In this document: one piece after another, positions 35,463 through 44,407 of the stretch | Layout: each line of letters begins with the position of its first letter | Position numbering within the stretch: the stretch's first letter is position 1 | DNA from: DATJGR01 sp963812255 | GTDB lineage: Bacteria; Pseudomonadota; Gammaproteobacteria; Pseudomonadales; Azotimanducaceae | Direction: 5' to 3' | Length of the DNA stretch: 64,000 nt | Assembly (NCBI GenBank): GCA_963812255.1 | Contig: CAWEUM010000003.1 | Location: 558,001-622,000 of the forward strand | Notes under the pieces: generated by a model | The model's database searches: none | What the model was told of the DNA's origin: nothing | Seen by the model: only the letters and a program-made list of their open reading frames with translations | Position numbers and translations under genes: made by a program

Positions 35463-36263
35463 ATGGACGACGAGGCGACACCAAAAGACACCACTCCGAA
35501 CTATCTGTTCGTGACGTATGCGCATGCCGACGCGGATGTGGTGCTCGCCGACCTGCAGGTGCTACAGCGCGGCGGCGTTGAGACCTGGCACGACGAAGGC
35601 ATCCCGGGTGGCGCGATATGGCGCGACGAATTGGCGCGCCGGATCAAACAATCTTGTGGCGTGTTGTGCTTTCTCTCGCATCATTCCGTCGGCTCCGAAT
35701 ACTGCATGCAGGAGATCGGCTTCGCGATCGATGAAGCCAAGCAGTTCATCTGCGTGTACGTCGAACCTCTCGTACTGACGCCCGGACTTCAGATGAGTCT
35801 GTCGCATCGTCAGGCGCTGATTCGCTATGCGATCGCGGAGCCTGCATATCACGACAAACTCCTACAGGCAGCGCGCCACCTTGCAAACCCGCCGGACCAC
35901 GTCGCCGACATACCGGAAACACGCCTTCTCCCGGACGTTCTGATCATCGAATACGAAGATCGGAGAAACCTCGTGCCCGCCGATTTCGGCGGTCGTTACA
36001 CGATCGGTCGCGGACAGGACTGCCAGTTGAAGGTCGACTCAGACTTCATCTCGCGTCATCACGGATTCATCACCAGCGATCACGGCGCATTTCGATACCG
36101 CGACCAGAGCCGCAACGGCAGTGTCCTGAAATCATCAGACGGCGAACAGCTTATCCACGTCAGCGAGGTGACGTTGCCCAGTTCCGGGCAACTGAAAATC
36201 GGCAACGTCACCATCAGCTTCGAAGTGTCGCGCTCGAACAGCGCCGTTGGTCGTGGGCCCTGA
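35463..36263 (+). CDS. TIR-FHA fusion protein
   Basis: 266 residues in two domains. The TIR domain (about 13-140) begins with box 1 NYLFVTYAHADADV. E84, in the SVGSEYCMQEIGFA segment, sits where the catalytic Glu of TIR NAD-hydrolases lies. The FHA domain (about 160-257) has the phosphothreonine-binding residues G182-R183, S197-x-x-H200 and N218-G219 (IGRGQDC, DFISRHH, RNGSVL). Bacterial TIR domains serve as NADase effectors or as scaffolds; FHA binds phospho-Thr peptides. A Thr-phosphorylation-controlled TIR enzyme is the natural reading, but no Ser/Thr kinase lies nearby in the window. The 3' end is 6 bases from the amidohydrolase. Confidence 0.82.
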   Translation: MDDEATPKDTTPNYLFVTYAHADADVVLADLQVLQRGGVETWHDEGIPGGAIWRDELARRIKQSCGVLCFLSHHSVGSEYCMQEIGFAIDEAKQFICVYVEPLVLTPGLQMSLSHRQALIRYAIAEPAYHDKLLQAARHLANPPDHVADIPETRLLPDVLIIEYEDRRNLVPADFGGRYTIGRGQDCQLKVDSDFISRHHGFITSDHGAFRYRDQSRNGSVLKSSDGEQLIHVSEVTLPSSGQLKIGNVTISFEVSRSNSAVGRGP

Positions 36264-36269
36264 CGTGAA

Positions 36270-37385
36270 CTAGTGCAGTGCGCCGAACAGTGACGCCGCG
36301 TTATCCCAGAAGATTTTCTTGATGCTCGAACGCGCGATGGGTTGCTGCTCGAGACGCTCGATGCCGGTCGGCCAGGTGCCGTCGGGGTGCGGATAGTCCG
36401 TATTGAAAGTCAGATTGTCGTCGCCAATGAGGTCGACGACACCCGGCAGCGTCATCTCGTCGCCACGGCAAGCTACCCGGAAGTTCGTCCGGAAATACTC
36501 GGTCGGCCGACGCTTGAGATAAGGGTGTTCGGCATTCCCGGAGAACTCCCAATGCTGTTCCATGCGCTGCAGCCAATACGGCAGCCAGCCGGCATCGGCT
36601 TCGACATGCACGACCATTAGGCTCGGGTGCCGCTCGATCACGCCATACCAGATCAGGCTCATCATCGCGACCATCGCCTCGAACGGATGCGCGATGATGT
36701 GTCCCGACGTATGGGTTTCCATGCGCTCGCCGAACGACGGAAGATACGGTGAACCGGAGTCGTGGATGCAGACGGGTTTGCCGAGCCGCGCGATCTCGCG
36801 CCACAAGGGTTCGTAGTCGGGGTGGTGCAGATTTCGGCCGACGGTCGGGTTGGGCCGCAGATAGAACGCCGCGGCGCCGAGCGCGCTGACGCGCCCCGCC
36901 TCTTCGATGGCGAGATCGACCGCCTGCAACGGCAACATGGCGGCCATGCGCAACCGCTTGGGAGCGGCCGAACAATAGTCGAGGCTCCAGTCGTTGTAAG
37001 CGCGGCAACACGCCGCCAGCAGCTCTGCATCGCGAAACGGCTTGCCGAGCAACTGGCCGCCGGCGGTCGGATACAGAACCTGCGCGTCGACCCCCTGTTC
37101 GTCCATGTCGTGGATCCGGCTCACTGCACTGAATCCGGTGCTGCGCGTCTTCTCGAAACGCTGCATCCCCCGCATGGTCGCCGCGATGAATTCGGGTGAA
37201 TTCATCGGATACGCGCCGGTTTGTCGCGTCAGCGGCTCGCCCTCGACGCACAGCCCCTTGCCGTGGTCGGACTCAACGACTCGCGGCGCCCGGTCCGCGA
37301 ACGCCGAATCGATATACTCGGCCCACATCGCGGGCGGTTCCATCTGATGACAATCGGTGTCGATCACTTTGAGTCCGTTGCGCAT
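36270..37385 (-). CDS. amidohydrolase family protein (amidohydrolase 2)
   Basis: 371 residues of the PF04909-type metal-dependent TIM-barrel hydrolase/decarboxylase family. The N-terminal metal motif is IDTDCHQMEPP (Asp-x-Asp-Cys-His, in place of the usual D-x-H-x-x-E/xP), the central His is in VCIHDSGSPY, a second His in IIAHPFEAM, and the C-terminal Asp in FNTDYPHPDG. Such enzymes decarboxylate aromatic or acyl acids or hydrolyse lactones. ATG at 37385; the frame to 37451 is not needed. It diverges from the FAH-type hydratase gene and may share its promoter region (119 bases). Confidence 0.85.
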   Translation of the reverse strand: MRNGLKVIDTDCHQMEPPAMWAEYIDSAFADRAPRVVESDHGKGLCVEGEPLTRQTGAYPMNSPEFIAATMRGMQRFEKTRSTGFSAVSRIHDMDEQGVDAQVLYPTAGGQLLGKPFRDAELLAACCRAYNDWSLDYCSAAPKRLRMAAMLPLQAVDLAIEEAGRVSALGAAAFYLRPNPTVGRNLHHPDYEPLWREIARLGKPVCIHDSGSPYLPSFGERMETHTSGHIIAHPFEAMVAMMSLIWYGVIERHPSLMVVHVEADAGWLPYWLQRMEQHWEFSGNAEHPYLKRRPTEYFRTNFRVACRGDEMTLPGVVDLIGDDNLTFNTDYPHPDGTWPTGIERLEQQPIARSSIKKIFWDNAASLFGALH

Positions 37386-37504
37386 ATCACTCTCCCGCGT
37401 TTCAGCCGATTCTGTTTTACCGCCATTCCGGGTCGAAGCGCCACCGGACACCGCCCGGTGTATTCTCTGTGCACGCCCACCACGCGAACGGTAATCTCAC
37501 CATC

Positions 37505-38275
37505 ATGGCTTCGGATCATTCAGTTTACTTCGAGCATTTCTGGCAGGGCGCAACAGGCAGGCCGATCCAGGCCGCCCAGTTGCGAGGCAAACTGACGATC
37601 GAAGAAGGCGAGGCAATACAGCTCGACGTGCTCGACCGATGGTGCGGTCGGGGCGAATGGTTAGGCGGCTGGAAAATCGGCATGACGTCGGGCAAATCAC
37701 GCGACGCCTTCGGCCGGGGCGTTCGTCCGTTCGGTCACATCCTGCGCAATCGCATCATCGATTCCGATGACGAACTCAAAGCGTCCGTGATCCGACACTG
37801 CGCCATCGAGAGCGAGCTGTGCTTTGTGATGCAAGCCGACCTGGAAGGTTCCAAGGTCACCGCCGAGCAGGCCCGCGAGGCCGTTCTCGGCGTCGCACCG
37901 GCATTCGAAGTGAGCGAGACGCGCATCGTCGGCGACGCCGACGGCCCTGCGCGCGTTGCGGACAACCTCTCGCACTGGGGCATCGTCGTCGGTCCACTGA
38001 TCAAACCGTTGCCACAGGATTTCGATTGGGACGGTCTCGAGGTCGTCCTGAAATGCGACGACGCTGAGGTCGAACGCGTCCGTGCACGAGGCCACATCGA
38101 CGACCACTTCGAATCACTCGCTACGCTGGCGCGCGAGCTGTCGAAGTTCGGCCGCGGCCTCGGTGCCGACCAACACATCATCACCGGTTCATTCACGCGT
38201 CAGCCGGTGCGCGGGCCGAGCCGCTGGGAATCTGAATTCGGCGCGCTCGGTTGCGTCGCGATCCGTTTCGCCTGA
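37505..38275 (+). CDS. FAH family hydratase (2-keto-4-pentenoate hydratase-like)
   Basis: 256 residues of the fumarylacetoacetase/MhpD fold. Key pieces are GGWKIGMTSGKSRDAFG near 57-73, the metal-binding AIESELCFVMQADLEG (Glu-x-Glu type) and VAPAFEVSETRI (Glu), which together bind Mg2+/Mn2+. MhpD-type enzymes hydrate 2-hydroxy-dienoates in meta-cleavage of aromatics and terpenoid rings. The C-terminus reads GPSRWESEFGALGCVAIRF. ATG at 37505. The D-2-hydroxyacid dehydrogenase gene starts 20 bases after its stop. Confidence 0.82.
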   Translation: MASDHSVYFEHFWQGATGRPIQAAQLRGKLTIEEGEAIQLDVLDRWCGRGEWLGGWKIGMTSGKSRDAFGRGVRPFGHILRNRIIDSDDELKASVIRHCAIESELCFVMQADLEGSKVTAEQAREAVLGVAPAFEVSETRIVGDADGPARVADNLSHWGIVVGPLIKPLPQDFDWDGLEVVLKCDDAEVERVRARGHIDDHFESLATLARELSKFGRGLGADQHIITGSFTRQPVRGPSRWESEFGALGCVAIRFA

Positions 38276-38295
38276 TTCGCGTGGCGGCATCTGGG

Positions 38296-39261
38296 ATGAA
38301 GATCCTCATCATTCCCGGCCTCACCCTGCCCGACGTCTCGAACGCCGACCTGCACCGTATTCGCAATGCCGCCGGTTCTGATGCCGAGGTCATCGTCACG
38401 ACGCCGGGACGCGCCGGCGAACACGCGCACGATGTGCAGGTGATTCTCGGATTCGTACCGCCGCCATTGTTTCAGGCCGCGCCGCGACTACGCTGGGTGC
38501 ATGCGATCGCATCCGGCGTCGATGCATTTCTGTATCCGGCGTTTGCGGAAAGTGACGTGGTGCTGACGAGCGAGAAAGGGCTTGTCGGCGAACATCTGGC
38601 CGATCACGCGTTCGGCTTGCTGTTGATGCTGACGCGGCAACTGGCCGCTGCGCTGCGAATGGGCGCGGACGCGTGGAATCATCGTCCCACGCTGCGCCGC
38701 GCCGAGATCGAATTGACCGGCCTGAGGCTCGGTATCGTCGGTTTCGGTGGTACCGGCCGCGCCATCGCCCGCCGCGGCGCCGCGTTCGGTATGCACTGCG
38801 CCGCGATCGACTGCGAAGCGGTTGCGCCGTCGATGGAGGTGCCATTCGTCGGCAAGGCCGAGACGTTTCACGCACTGCTCGGCTCGTCGGATGTCGTTGC
38901 GGTGTGCGTACCGCTGACCCGCCAGACGCGTGGCATGTTCGACGCAGTTGCGTTTGCGGCAATGAAACCGACGGCCATTCTGGTGAATGTCACGCGTGGC
39001 GAAGTGATGGACGAGCATGCGTTGATCGAAGCGCTCGAACAGCGCCGCATAGCCGGCGCGGCGCTCGACGTCGCGCCGCGCGAACCGTTGCCGCCGGACA
39101 GCCCGCTGTGGCGCCTTGGCAGCGTCGTCATGACGCCGCACACTGCCGGTGCGAGCCAATATCGCGCCGCGCGCAACATCGACCGGTTTGTGACGAACCT
39201 GACCCGATTGCGCCGCGGCGAACCGCTCGAAGGTGTCATCGACAAAGCGCGGGGCTACTGA
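38296..39261 (+). CDS. D-isomer specific 2-hydroxyacid dehydrogenase
   Basis: 321 residues. The C-terminal NAD-binding half has GLRLGIVGFGGTGRAIA (Rossmann motif) and then the catalytic set: Arg in NVTRGEVMDE, Glu in VAPREPLPPDSPLW and His in VVMTPHTAGASQY. The N-terminal half carries MHAIASGVDAF-like (WVHAIASGVDAF) and LTSEKGLVGEHLADHAFGLLL, which bind the substrate. It reduces 2-oxoacids to D-2-hydroxyacids or the reverse; the exact substrate is unknown. The longer frame to 38251 overlaps the hydratase gene and is rejected. It is probably in an operon with the FAH hydratase and the FadB-type gene. Confidence 0.88.
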   Translation: MKILIIPGLTLPDVSNADLHRIRNAAGSDAEVIVTTPGRAGEHAHDVQVILGFVPPPLFQAAPRLRWVHAIASGVDAFLYPAFAESDVVLTSEKGLVGEHLADHAFGLLLMLTRQLAAALRMGADAWNHRPTLRRAEIELTGLRLGIVGFGGTGRAIARRGAAFGMHCAAIDCEAVAPSMEVPFVGKAETFHALLGSSDVVAVCVPLTRQTRGMFDAVAFAAMKPTAILVNVTRGEVMDEHALIEALEQRRIAGAALDVAPREPLPPDSPLWRLGSVVMTPHTAGASQYRAARNIDRFVTNLTRLRRGEPLEGVIDKARGY

Positions 39262-39336
39262 CGCGCTGCTTTGCCTCGGATCCCGAAACGGGTTAAAACG
39301 TTCGGCCAGCCCGCATCGAATTTCGAGGATTCATAC

Positions 39337-41454
39337 ATGGCACTGATCGGCACGGTTCACTACGAGGTTCGAGACGGCGTCGCACTGCTGACGATCGACA
39401 ATCCGCCCGTCAATCCCCTCAGCAGCGGCGTCAGGTTCTATCTGTCGCAGCACCTGGAAACCGCACTCGCGGACGACGCGGTCACGGCGATCGTCATCAC
39501 CGGCAAGGGCCGCGCGTTCATCGCCGGTGCCGATATTCGCGACTTCGGCAAAGCGCCGAACGCCGACGAACAACCCAAACGCCAGGCCGGCGTCATCATC
39601 GAGGCAAGCCCGAAGCCGGTGATCGCCGCGATCAATGGCACCGCCTTCGGCGGCGGTCTCGAACAGGCATTGACGTGTCACTATCGCGTTGCCTCGCCCG
39701 GTGCACCGGTCGGGCTGCCCGAGATCAAGATCGGTCTGCTGCCAGGCGGCGGCGGCACGCAACGCCTGCCGCGATTGATCGGTGCCGCCGAAGCGATGAC
39801 CGCGATTCTCTCCGGCGACCCGTTTGAGACCGAGGATGCGCTGCGCCTCGGGATCGTCGACGAAATCATTGAAGGGGATCTCGTGTCGGGCGCCATCGAA
39901 TTCGCGAAACGCATCGTCCAACAAGGCGGCCCACACCCCCTGATTCGCAACAAGACCGACAAGGTGCTTGCCGATCGCGCGAATCCCGGCATCTTCAAGG
40001 AAGCTGAGGCATATCTTGCGCGCCGGCTGCGTGGTCAGTTCAACGGCCAGATGGCGTACGAATGCGTCAAGGCCGCGGTGAAGGTCGATGACTTCGATGC
40101 CGGAATGAAAGTCGAACGCGAGAATTTCACCAAATGCCTGACCCATCCTCAGCGCGCCGCCATGATTCACGTGTTCTTCGCGGAGCGTCAGGCCGCGCGC
40201 ATACCGGACGTGCCGGCCGAGACGCCAAAGAAGAACATCCAGTCCGCGGCAACGGTTGGTGCCGGTCTAATGGGCGGCGGCATCGCAATGAACTTCGCCA
40301 ATGTCGGCATTCCAGTGAAAGTGCTCGAAGTCAATGACGAGGCACTACAGAAGGGTCTCGGCGTCATCAAGAAAAATTACGCGCGGATGGTCTCCGGCGG
40401 TCGCATCACGCAAGCGCAGATGGACGAGCGGATGGCGCTGATCGACGGCGTGATCGACTACGACGCGATTGCCGACGCCGATGTCGTCATCGAAGCCGTC
40501 TATGAAAATCTCGACCTGAAAAAGCAGATCTTCGAGAAGCTCGATGCAACGATGAAGCCTGGCGCCATTCTCGCGAGCAACACGTCTGCACTGGACATCG
40601 ACCAGATGGCGGCGATGACGAAGCGGCCGCAGGACGTCATCGGCATGCACTTCTTCAGCCCGGCGAACGTGATGCAGTTGCTGGAAGTGGTGCGCGGCGG
40701 GCAGTCGGCCAAGCCGACGATCGCCACCGCGATGGCGCTCGGCAAGACGATTGCAAAGATTCCGGTGCTATCGCGCAACGAGCGCGGCTTCATCGGCAAT
40801 CGGATGCTCGGCGGCTACACGCAGCAGGCCGGCGAGATCATCCTGCAAGGCGCGCTGCCGGAACAGGTCGACAAGGTCATCTACGATTTCGGTTTCAACA
40901 TGGGCCCGTTCGCGATGAACGATCTGGTCGGTCTCGACCTCGGCTGGCGCGCGCGCAAGATGTCCGGTATGAAACCCGAAGACGTGCCGATGACCGCGCG
41001 CGTCGTCGACAAACTCTGCGAACTCGGGCGCTTCGGTCAGAAAACCAACGCCGGCTACTACCGCTATGCCGAAGGCAGCCGCCAGGGCACACCGGATCCG
41101 GACGTCGCCAATCTGATCGTTGCGACATCGAAGGAACTCGGCATCGCACGGCGCGAGATCGGCGACGAAGAGGTGTTGAAGCGTTGTCTGTATCCGCTGA
41201 TCAACATCGGTGCGCAGTTGCTCGAAAGTGGTGTCGCGCTGCGCGCCAGCGACATCGACGTCGTTTATGTCTACGGCTACGGGTTCCCGAAATACCGAGG
41301 CGGACCGATGTACTACGCAGACCAGATCGGCCTCGACGGCATCTATCAGGACGTCCTGAAGTTCCATCAGGAATACGGCGAGGCGTGGAAACCGTCGCCG
41401 CTGCTGGCGCGGCTTGCCAAGGCCGGCAAAACGTTCGCGAGCCTTACCGAGTAG
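39337..41454 (+). CDS. bifunctional enoyl-CoA hydratase / 3-hydroxyacyl-CoA dehydrogenase (FadB/FadJ type)
   Basis: 705 residues. The N-terminal crotonase domain (1-190) has FIAGADIRDFG, INGTAFGGGLE and LPEIKIGLLPGGGGTQRLP (catalytic Glu). The central NAD-binding domain (about 300-480) carries ATVGAGLMGGGIAMNFAN, and HFFSPANVMQLLEVV, where the His is catalytic. Two C-terminal helical HAD repeats follow (GFIGNRMLGGY; GAQLLESGVALRASDID). It carries out steps 2 and 3 of beta-oxidation. The ATG at 39337 follows a weak ribosome site. It stands last in the degradation set from 37505 and converges with ectR. Confidence 0.92.
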   Translation: MALIGTVHYEVRDGVALLTIDNPPVNPLSSGVRFYLSQHLETALADDAVTAIVITGKGRAFIAGADIRDFGKAPNADEQPKRQAGVIIEASPKPVIAAINGTAFGGGLEQALTCHYRVASPGAPVGLPEIKIGLLPGGGGTQRLPRLIGAAEAMTAILSGDPFETEDALRLGIVDEIIEGDLVSGAIEFAKRIVQQGGPHPLIRNKTDKVLADRANPGIFKEAEAYLARRLRGQFNGQMAYECVKAAVKVDDFDAGMKVERENFTKCLTHPQRAAMIHVFFAERQAARIPDVPAETPKKNIQSAATVGAGLMGGGIAMNFANVGIPVKVLEVNDEALQKGLGVIKKNYARMVSGGRITQAQMDERMALIDGVIDYDAIADADVVIEAVYENLDLKKQIFEKLDATMKPGAILASNTSALDIDQMAAMTKRPQDVIGMHFFSPANVMQLLEVVRGGQSAKPTIATAMALGKTIAKIPVLSRNERGFIGNRMLGGYTQQAGEIILQGALPEQVDKVIYDFGFNMGPFAMNDLVGLDLGWRARKMSGMKPEDVPMTARVVDKLCELGRFGQKTNAGYYRYAEGSRQGTPDPDVANLIVATSKELGIARREIGDEEVLKRCLYPLINIGAQLLESGVALRASDIDVVYVYGYGFPKYRGGPMYYADQIGLDGIYQDVLKFHQEYGEAWKPSPLLARLAKAGKTFASLTE

Positions 41455-41485
41455 CCGGAGTACGAGGCGGCACCGCGGACCGCGT

Positions 41486-41977
41486 TCAGTCGTGCGCAGC
41501 GTTGACGGTCAGCAGTTCACCGGTGAGCAGCACCGGCGATGCGTCGATCTCCGCCGCATCCATCAACGATGCGGTGCGCTGCAACGCGGCCATGATCATC
41601 GAGCGCTCCCAGTCGGGTAGCTGCTCGAAGCGCCGAACGAATCGATCCTGCAGCAGATCCGGCGCGCGGCGCAGCGCATCGAGGCCCGCCTGTGTCGGGT
41701 TGATGTGCACCTTTCGCTTGTCTTCGGATCCCCGTCGGCGGGTCAACAAGCCTCTGCTCTCGAGCCGATCGACGATGGTCGTCACCGTCGCCTGCGACAG
41801 GCTGAGCTCGTTGGCGACGTTCTTCAGCGAAATGTCCTGCGTCTGAACCATCGCTCTTAGCACCAGCAACTGTGGCGCGGTGAGACCCACAGTCTTGCGC
41901 AACTTCTGTGAGTACATATCGGTAGCGCGAATGATGCGGCGCAAGGCCACCAGCACCGCGTCGTACGAATCAGCCAT
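41486..41977 (-). CDS. ectR: MarR family regulator, likely ectoine operon repressor EctR
   Basis: 163 residues with a winged helix-turn-helix: LTAPQLLVLRAM, then SLKNVANELSLSQATVTTIVDRLESRGLL (recognition helix) and the wing RRRGSEDKRKVHINPTQ. It is divergent from ectA, as is EctR1, the MarR-type repressor of ectABC known in halotolerant methylotrophs. The context makes this the likely role, but binding is not shown here. The start is ATG at 41977 (an ATG-like codon two codons upstream is also open). The gene is separated from ectA by 183 very AT-rich bases, where the operator should lie. It converges with the FadB-type gene. Confidence 0.82.
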   Translation of the reverse strand: MADSYDAVLVALRRIIRATDMYSQKLRKTVGLTAPQLLVLRAMVQTQDISLKNVANELSLSQATVTTIVDRLESRGLLTRRRGSEDKRKVHINPTQAGLDALRRAPDLLQDRFVRRFEQLPDWERSMIMAALQRTASLMDAAEIDASPVLLTGELLTVNAAHD

Positions 41978-42160
41978 GGTCACTCCTGTCGCCGAAACAG
42001 CATCGAACTGCTACGAAAATATGCTTTGGTATCATATTAAGTAGATTATATTTAACTAATTGATTTATATCTATTTTATGAACAAATGATAAGCGTATAC
42101 TTGCAATAAATACTTAGACATCTAAACTACCGCCCCCACGAAGCACCCACCAAGCAACTT
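41978..42160. promoter_or_regulatory. AT-rich intergenic region between ectR and ectA
   Basis: 183 bases, with the stretch 42015-42125 strongly AT-rich against a GC-rich background. Near ectA there is an inverted repeat TTAGA-CA-TCTAA (42114-42125), 36 bases before the ectA start. The geometry (two half-sites with a 2-base spacer) resembles the known EctR1 operator, so this is a candidate operator. The main promoter is not certain; several TTGxxx and TATxxx boxes are present. Confidence 0.5.
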
Positions 42161-42727
42161 TTGAACAAGCACAACACCTTCCGAACGCCCACTGCGACAG
42201 ATGGGCCCGCGATTCATAACCTGATCGCTCGATGCCCGCCGCTCGATACGAATTCACGCTATTGCAACCTGCTGCAAAGCAGCCACTTCGCGGACACCTC
42301 CGTGATCGCCGAATCGGACGGCGCTCTGGCCGGATTCATCTCCGGCTATCTCATCCCCGCGCGCCCGGACACGTTGTTCGTCTGGCAGGTTGCGGTGGCA
42401 CCGGAGAGCCGGGGTCAGGCGCTCGGCCGCGCGATGCTCGCGGCGCTGATCGAGCGCGACAGCTGCGCGTCCGTGCGCTTCGTCGAAACGAGTATCACCC
42501 CGGAAAACCAACCGTCCTGGCACACGTTTCGCCGCTTTGCCGATGCATACGGCGCGCCGCTTTCCTCGACACCGTGGTTTTCCAGCCGCACGCACTTCGA
42601 GTCTCAACACGACGCAGAGCATCTTGTGCGGATAGGCCCGCTGTGTCGTCCGCCGCAGCCTACGCCAAACGGCACGACGCGCGGTTTGTCGAATCAATCT
42701 TTCACCCACCCGGAGACAATCCCATGA
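42161..42727 (+). CDS. ectA: diaminobutyrate acetyltransferase EctA
   Basis: 188 residues. EctA acetylates L-2,4-diaminobutyrate at N-gamma using acetyl-CoA, the second step of ectoine synthesis. It shows the family signature: FRTPTATDGPAIHNLI, CPPLDTNSRYCNLLQ, FADTSVIAE, ISGYLIP, FVWQVAVAPESRG and QALGRAMLAAL (acetyl-CoA loop). The only start in the right place is TTG at 42161; no ATG is in frame ahead of the FRTP block. The TTG and poor ribosome site would give low initiation. The stop overlaps ectB by 4 bases (ATGA). Confidence 0.93.
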   Translation: MNKHNTFRTPTATDGPAIHNLIARCPPLDTNSRYCNLLQSSHFADTSVIAESDGALAGFISGYLIPARPDTLFVWQVAVAPESRGQALGRAMLAALIERDSCASVRFVETSITPENQPSWHTFRRFADAYGAPLSSTPWFSSRTHFESQHDAEHLVRIGPLCRPPQPTPNGTTRGLSNQSFTHPETIP

Positions 42728-44001
42728 ACAGTTTCGAAAAACTCGAGTCCTCCGTGTGCTCGTATGCGCGCAGCTTCCCCGTCACGTTCGACCGGGCGCA
42801 CGGATCGTATCTCTACGATCCCCAGGGCCGTGCGTACCTCGATTTCCTGGCCGGTGCAGGCACATTGAACTACGGCCACAACCACCCGGTGCTGAAGCAC
42901 GCGCTGGTCGAATACATCTCGCGCGACGGCATTGCACACGGGCTCGATATGCACACCGCCGCAAAGGAAGCGTTCCTCGATGCTTTCGATGGGCACATTC
43001 TCGCGCCGCGAAACATGAAGTACGCCGTCCAGTTTACCGGCCCTACCGGCGCCAACGCCGTCGAAGCCGCGCTGAAACTGGCGCGCAAAGTCACCGGCCG
43101 GCACAACGTCGTCGCGTTTACCAACGGCTTCCACGGCGTGTCGCTCGGCGCGGCGTCGGTCACCGGCAACTCGCTGCATCGCAGCGGCGCTGGCATCACG
43201 TTGCCAGGCGTGACGCGCGCCCTGTACGACGGCTATCTGGGCGATGACGTCGACACCATCGACCTGCTGGACCGACTGATCAACGACGCTTCGAGCGGTG
43301 TCGATCTACCGGCGGCGGCGATTGTCGAAACCGTTCAGGGTGAAGGCGGCATCAACGTCGCCTCTTTCGAATGGTTGCGACGACTCGAATCGCTGTGCCG
43401 GCGTAACGGCATGTTGTTGATCATCGACGACATTCAGGCCGGCTGCGGACGCACGGGCAGCTTCTTCAGCTTCGAGCGCGCCGGCATCAGCCCGGACATC
43501 ATCACGTTGTCGAAGTCGCTGTCCGGCTTCGGCTTGCCGATGGCGGTGGTGCTGCTCAAGCCGGAATACGACATCTGGAAACCGGGCGAACACAACGGCA
43601 CATTTCGCGGCAACAACCACGCCTTCGTCACCGCGCGCGCGGCCATCGAACATTTCTGGGTACACGACGCGCTGGAACGCAATGTCGAACGCAACGGCAC
43701 GCTGTTGCGCAATGGGTTGGCGCAGATCTCGGCGCGACACCCCGACACCCGCGTGCGCGGCCGCGGACTCATGCTCGGCATCGAACTCGAATCGGGCGCT
43801 GCCGCAAGCCGTGTATCCGCCAACGCCTTTGCAAAGGGGCTGGTGATCGAAACAAGCGGTGCAGACGGCCAGGTCGTCAAGTGTCTGTGTCCGCTGACGA
43901 CGAAGACCGAGGACATCGAACGCGCGCTCGACATCGTCGGACGGTCGATCGATGACGTGCTCGGCCGGCCCCGCGAACGTGTACTGAAACGCGTGTCTTG
44001 A
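42724..44001 (+). CDS. ectB: diaminobutyrate-2-oxoglutarate transaminase EctB
   Basis: 425 residues. EctB makes L-2,4-diaminobutyrate from aspartate semialdehyde using glutamate (PLP enzyme, class III aminotransferase). Visible: FTGPTGANAVEAALKLARK, NGFHGVSLGA, VQGEGGINVAS, LLIIDDIQAGCGRTG and the PLP lysine K264 in ITLSKSLSGFGLPMA. The fold and length match EctB throughout. ATG at 42724 overlaps the ectA stop by 4 bases. It is the first committed enzyme of the pathway. Confidence 0.97.
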   Translation: MNSFEKLESSVCSYARSFPVTFDRAHGSYLYDPQGRAYLDFLAGAGTLNYGHNHPVLKHALVEYISRDGIAHGLDMHTAAKEAFLDAFDGHILAPRNMKYAVQFTGPTGANAVEAALKLARKVTGRHNVVAFTNGFHGVSLGAASVTGNSLHRSGAGITLPGVTRALYDGYLGDDVDTIDLLDRLINDASSGVDLPAAAIVETVQGEGGINVASFEWLRRLESLCRRNGMLLIIDDIQAGCGRTGSFFSFERAGISPDIITLSKSLSGFGLPMAVVLLKPEYDIWKPGEHNGTFRGNNHAFVTARAAIEHFWVHDALERNVERNGTLLRNGLAQISARHPDTRVRGRGLMLGIELESGAAASRVSANAFAKGLVIETSGADGQVVKCLCPLTTKTEDIERALDIVGRSIDDVLGRPRERVLKRVS

Positions 44002-44011
44002 GGTGCAACCG

Positions 44012-44407
44012 ATGATTGTGAGGAAGCTGAACGATCTGCTCGATACGCCGCGACATGTGACCGCTGCAAACTGGGAGAGCACGCGCCTGTTGCTGGCGGG
44101 TGAGAAGATGGGATTTTCGCTGCACGTCACCCGACTGTACGCGGGCTGCGAGACCCACATCTGGTACAAGAACCATCTGGAAGCGGTGTACTGCGTGAGC
44201 GGCGAAGGTGAGGTGGTGACACTCGCGGACGGCGAGCGCCACTCGATCGCTGCGGGAACGGTGTACGCGCTGGACCGCCACGATGATCACCTGTTACGCG
44301 CCTTCACGGAGATCGTCTGCGTGTGTGTATTCAATCCGCCACTGCGTGGGCGTGAGATCCACGACGAAAATGGCGTGTACGCGGCGGACGAGGAAGCCAT
44401 CCAATGA
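44012..44407 (+). CDS. ectC: ectoine synthase EctC
   Basis: 131 residues. EctC cyclises N-gamma-acetyl-diaminobutyrate to ectoine in a cupin barrel with one iron. The metal ligands known for EctC are all in place and at the same numbers: E57 (NHLEAVYCVSG), Y85 (GTVYALDRHDDH) and H93. The substrate residues W21, T40 and Y52 (HIWYKN) are also present. ATG at 44012, 10 bases after ectB. The stop overlaps ectD as ATGA. Length is normal. Confidence 0.97.
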   Translation: MIVRKLNDLLDTPRHVTAANWESTRLLLAGEKMGFSLHVTRLYAGCETHIWYKNHLEAVYCVSGEGEVVTLADGERHSIAAGTVYALDRHDDHLLRAFTEIVCVCVFNPPLRGREIHDENGVYAADEEAIQ

